This document shows positions 4,886 to 6,869 of a stretch of 6,869 nt of DNA, in pieces. Position 1 is the stretch's first letter. Each line of letters opens with the position of its first letter. The notes below the pieces were generated by a model, which searched no databases, was not told where the DNA came from, and worked only from the letters and a program-made list of their open reading frames with translations. The DNA lies in NCBI GenBank assembly GCA_013003515.1, contig JABDIW010000192.1, positions 1 through 6,869 of the forward strand, read 5' to 3'. The stretch comes from Acidimicrobiia bacterium. GTDB taxonomy: Bacteria; Actinomycetota; Acidimicrobiia; Spongiisociales; UBA5794. The position numbers and the translations under genes are program-made.

Positions 4886-6061
4886 TCAGACGACTCCGGC
4901 TGTCTCCGCAACCCGGCTTTCCGGGTGTCTGTCGATGATGTAGAAGGCCAGGCTCCCGACCACCACAACGCCTGCCGCAGTGAGGAACATTCCGGAGTAG
5001 TCGATGCCCTCGATGAGGAATCCCCACAGTGGCCCACCGATGAGCGCGCCGACGTCGAAGAGCGCCGTGTAGATGGCGATGCCCGAGCCCCGGTCGGCGG
5101 GTCTCGAGCGGGTGACCGTGAGGCTGTAGAGGATGGGGAAGGCGAACCCGTGACCCGTTCCGGCGAGCAGCCCGGCGATGGCGACATGAGCGTCGGTAGA
5201 CGCAATGGACAGAATCGCCAGGCCAAGGGAGACCGCCAGGAGAGCAGGGGCGAGAACGACCTTGTCTCCGAGCCGGTCGGGGAGCCAGCCAACAGTGACA
5301 CGGAGGGCAATGGCGATGCCTGCGTAACAAGCGAAGAACAGGCCGACCGACCCGAGCCCCGATTCGTCGACGAAGGTGCGCAGGAACGTGAAGTAGGCGG
5401 CGAGACCGGTGCCGAACACGAGGGTGATCAGCCAGATCGGCCTGAGGTGGAGCCGCGCCATCGACTTGAAGAAACCCGCCGGACGGTGGTCGTCACCGTG
5501 CTTGACGACCTCGGGGAGACCGAGCGATAGAACTGCAGCGACCACGGCGAAGCCGAAGGCGGTGAAGAAGAAGGCGTCCCAGTTGTCATTGCGGAGGACC
5601 AGGTCGCCGATGAGCCCGCCCAGGGCAACGGGAAGCATCCCCGACACTCCGAACAGAGCCAGACCCTGGGTGCGCTTGGCCGCCGGAACGAGGTCGGCTC
5701 CGTAGGTAGACAGCGCAGTGAACATCGTTCCGATGGCGACGCCATGGATGAGGCGAACCACCAGCAGCCAGGGCCCGAGAGCCCCGACCGTCAGATACAG
5801 CAGCGTCGCTCCCACCTGGACCGCGTTGCCGAACAGGATGATCGGTCGGCGGCCGCGGCGGTCCATGCCCGAACCGATCCAGGGGCGAACCGCGATGGCC
5901 GACACAGAGGCGATGCCGATCGCAAACCCGACGTAGGACTCCGTAGCCCCGAGGTCGTCGATGAAGCCGGGGAGATGCACCATGAGCGCCCACGCCACAC
6001 CTGAAAACAGGTTGGCGAACCACACCATGACGAAGCGAGGGCTGAGAAGACGTTCGGACAC
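4886..6061 (-). CDS. Major facilitator superfamily transporter
   Basis: The 391-residue product has the length and pattern of a 12-helix MFS permease in the inner membrane. The two halves are joined by a polar loop at about 184-205 (EVVKHGDDHRPAGFFKSMAR). MFS motif A is clear between helices 2 and 3 (GSGMDRRGRRPI, about 63-74), and a degenerate copy follows helix 8 (GWLPDRLGDK, about 258-267), as expected for the repeated half. Helix 5 contains the antiporter-like GVSGMLPVALGGLIGD. The substrate cannot be told from sequence; drug or metabolite efflux is a common role of this group. The GTG at 6061 is chosen because a TAGACT -10-like hexamer lies six bases before it, suggesting a leaderless mRNA. 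The stop lies 22 bases before tRNA-Ala on the same strand, so read-through transcription into the tRNA is possible. Confidence 0.92.
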   Translation of the reverse strand: MSERLLSPRFVMVWFANLFSGVAWALMVHLPGFIDDLGATESYVGFAIGIASVSAIAVRPWIGSGMDRRGRRPIILFGNAVQVGATLLYLTVGALGPWLLVVRLIHGVAIGTMFTALSTYGADLVPAAKRTQGLALFGVSGMLPVALGGLIGDLVLRNDNWDAFFFTAFGFAVVAAVLSLGLPEVVKHGDDHRPAGFFKSMARLHLRPIWLITLVFGTGLAAYFTFLRTFVDESGLGSVGLFFACYAGIAIALRVTVGWLPDRLGDKVVLAPALLAVSLGLAILSIASTDAHVAIAGLLAGTGHGFAFPILYSLTVTRSRPADRGSGIAIYTALFDVGALIGGPLWGFLIEGIDYSGMFLTAAGVVVVGSLAFYIIDRHPESRVAETAGVV

Positions 6062-6067
6062 CGGAGC

Positions 6068-6073
6068 AGTCTA
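6068..6073 (-). promoter_or_regulatory. -10 element of the MFS transporter gene
   Basis: On the minus strand TAGACT is followed by six bases and then the GTG at 6061. That puts the expected transcription start on the start codon itself. No Shine-Dalgarno sequence is present. The -35 region is not recognisable. Confidence 0.4.
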
Positions 6074-6195
6074 CGAAGTCCCACCCGAGCGCCAGCGAGG
6101 ACACCATCGAGTGACGATCCAAGACCGAACAAGACTCTGAAGAACGAGCCAGGCGTTGCCATGGCGATCCCCGAATGCGCCCAATCTGCCAGTGG

Positions 6196-6201
6196 TACAC
6201 T
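6196..6201 (+). promoter_or_regulatory. -10 element of tRNA-Ile
   Basis: TACACT, within GGTACACT, ends 11 bases before the tRNA. The hexamer and spacing match tRNA-Ala. No good -35 lies 16-18 bases upstream. The remaining sequence between the MFS start and this site (6074-6195) shows nothing else I can support. Confidence 0.5.
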
Positions 6202-6212
6202 CCCGGCCCTTC

Positions 6213-6287
6213 GGGCCCATAGCTCAGCCTGGTTAGAGCGCATCCCTGATAAGGATGAGGTCCCTGGTTCAAATCCAGGTGGGCCCA
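6213..6287 (+). tRNA. tRNA-Ile (anticodon GAU)
   Basis: A complete 75-base cloverleaf: acceptor GGGCCCA/TGGGCCC, D-stem GCTC/GAGC with loop AGCCTGGTTA, anticodon stem CATCC/GGATG around loop CTGATAA (anticodon GAT), variable AGGTC, T-arm CCTGG-TTCAAAT-CCAGG, and discriminator A. CCA is not encoded (CCG follows). An intrinsic terminator begins immediately downstream, so it appears to be a single-gene transcript. Confidence 0.97.
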
Positions 6288-6288
6288 C

Positions 6289-6320
6289 CGGACTCGCCCG
6301 ACGGCGAGTCCGTATTCTTT
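6289..6320 (+). terminator. Intrinsic terminator of tRNA-Ile
   Basis: A perfect 10-bp stem (CGGACTCGCC at 6289-6298, GGCGAGTCCG at 6303-6312) closes a CGAC loop and is followed by the T-rich run TATTCTTT (6313-6320). It begins one base after the tRNA discriminator and separates the tRNA from the downstream oxidoreductase gene. It is the only clear rho-independent terminator in the window. Confidence 0.85.
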
Positions 6321-6349
6321 GCCCCCGGTGCCGAACGCTGCCTCGTCCC

Positions 6350-6355
6350 TAGAGT
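6350..6355 (+). promoter_or_regulatory. -10 element of the split-barrel oxidoreductase gene
   Basis: TAGAGT is followed by six bases and then the ATG at 6362, the spacing expected when transcription starts on the A of the start codon. There is no ribosome-binding site. The layout repeats that of the MFS gene. Confidence 0.4.
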
Positions 6356-6361
6356 CGCCCC

Positions 6362-6829
6362 ATGGCTCGCAGCATCGCCACCAATCGGTACGTGGGCCGT
6401 GCCGAGATGCTCGACTTCGTCAGACCCCGTCACAACGGGATCCTGACCACGATGCGGTCCGACGGTCGGACCCAGCAATCCCCGGTCACCATGGGACTGG
6501 ATGACAGCGGCCGCGTCGTGATCTCCAGCTATCCGGAGCGTGCCAAGGTCGTCAACGCGCGCTCTCGCGATTCGGTGTCCGTGCTGGTGCTGTCCGACGA
6601 CTTCGGGGGCGAGTGGCAGCAGCTGCACGGACGAGCCGAGATCCTCGACCTGCCCGATGCCATCGAGCCGCTTGTCGAGTACTTCCGCACAATTGCCGGG
6701 GAGCACCCCGACTGGGACGAGTACCGCGAAGCGATGGTCAATCAGGGCAAAGTCCTCATCCGGGTCACCATCGACGACTGGGGCCCGATCGCCAAGGGCG
6801 GCTTCCCCGCCCGGCTCGCCGACGACTGA
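6362..6829 (+). CDS. Pyridoxamine 5'-phosphate oxidase-fold (PPOX) F420/FMN-dependent oxidoreductase
   Basis: The 155-residue product is a small split-barrel flavin/deazaflavin-binding protein resembling mycobacterial Rv1155 and Rv2074. The N-terminal strand pattern NGILTTMRSDGRTQQSPV (25-42) and the phosphate-contacting segment YPERAKVVNARSRDSVSVLV (57-76) are typical. IAGEHPDWDEYREAMVNQGKVL (111-132) matches the characteristic C-terminal region (EHxDWDxYRxAMV) of that subgroup. Members use F420H2 or bind FMN/F420 as dimers; Rv2074 reduces biliverdin. The substrate here is unknown. The ATG at 6362 follows a TAGAGT hexamer by six bases. The gene is complete and followed by 40 bases to the window end, with a small hairpin that could be its terminator. 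Confidence 0.9.
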   Translation: MARSIATNRYVGRAEMLDFVRPRHNGILTTMRSDGRTQQSPVTMGLDDSGRVVISSYPERAKVVNARSRDSVSVLVLSDDFGGEWQQLHGRAEILDLPDAIEPLVEYFRTIAGEHPDWDEYREAMVNQGKVLIRVTIDDWGPIAKGGFPARLADD

Positions 6830-6854
6830 TCAACAGCACATGCGGGCATGCAGG

Positions 6855-6869
6855 TCCACGATCCGTGGA
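6855..6869 (+). terminator. Possible terminator stem cut by the window edge
   Basis: TCCACG and CGTGGA pair perfectly around the three-base loop ATC, 25 bases after the oxidoreductase stop. The stem reaches the last base of the window, so its full length and any T-run cannot be seen. Confidence 0.25.

Noticed and set aside
4768..5310. Upstream extension of the thiolase frame (about 180 extra residues)
   Set aside because: It runs through tRNA-Ala and the end of the MFS gene, its sequence is low-complexity Ser/Arg/Pro, and the thiolase has its own ribosome-binding site and family start at 4767.
4925..5530. 201-residue plus-strand frame opposite the MFS gene
   Set aside because: Composition typical of a frame antisense to hydrophobic codons (Glu/Asp/Arg-rich); the MFS frame has motif A and a full helix pattern.
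6838..6850. Short inverted repeat around CATGC/GCATG after the oxidoreductase gene
   Set aside because: Five base pairs with a two-base loop and no T-run; too weak to call a terminator.
1..6869. Mobile element, toxin-antitoxin, phage or defence genes
   Set aside because: All sizeable real frames are assigned to housekeeping, envelope, transport or metabolic families, and no transposase, integrase, flanking inverted repeats or tRNA-derived attachment repeats were seen.

Overview
The window comes from a high-GC actinobacterium (Actinomycetota). Signs of this are a CrgA-type division protein, a class E sortase with a TLTTC active site, an F420/FMN split-barrel oxidoreductase of the Rv1155/Rv2074 type, GTG starts and apparently leaderless promoters. 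I cannot name the species. The gene order (PASTA protein, trpG, sortase, crgA, then tRNA-Ala and tRNA-Ile) resembles, from memory, the block that follows gyrA near the replication origin of mycobacteria and streptomycetes. The window therefore probably lies near the origin, seen in reverse orientation.

Layout. 1-411 (+): the end of a PASTA-repeat protein, most likely a PknB-type Ser/Thr kinase, cut off by the window edge and ending in an almost pure Thr tail. 484-1287 (+): mutY, adenine glycosylase of base-excision repair. 2856 down to 1284 (-): a tight three-gene unit of class E sortase, a 50-residue membrane protein and trpG/pabA, joined by two GTGA stop/start overlaps. 2857-2930: a 74-base divergent promoter region with mirrored -10 hexamers and a direct repeat. 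2931-3377 (+): a crgA homologue that looks internally duplicated, with four predicted membrane helices instead of two. 6061 down to 3374 (-): an MFS transporter, tRNA-Ala(UGC), an acetyl-CoA acetyltransferase and a small membrane-anchored Cys/His protein. The last two are joined by a GTGA overlap, and the tRNA lies only 22 bases before the thiolase start. 6213-6287 (+): tRNA-Ile(GAU) with an intrinsic terminator at 6289-6320. 6362-6829 (+): a pyridoxamine-oxidase-fold oxidoreductase.

The genes serve cell-envelope growth and division (PASTA protein, sortase, CrgA), glutamine-dependent anthranilate/aminodeoxychorismate synthesis (TrpG/PabA), DNA repair (MutY), acetoacetyl-CoA or beta-oxidation chemistry (thiolase), transport and translation. 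Packing is very tight. Three co-directional junctions overlap by GTGA, and both convergent gene pairs share a single palindromic CTAG that supplies the stop codon on each strand. No gene-free stretch exceeds 300 bases. I saw no mobile element, CRISPR array or defence system. The points most worth following up are the duplicated CrgA, the tRNA-Ala/thiolase arrangement, and the two small proteins translationally coupled to well-known enzymes.
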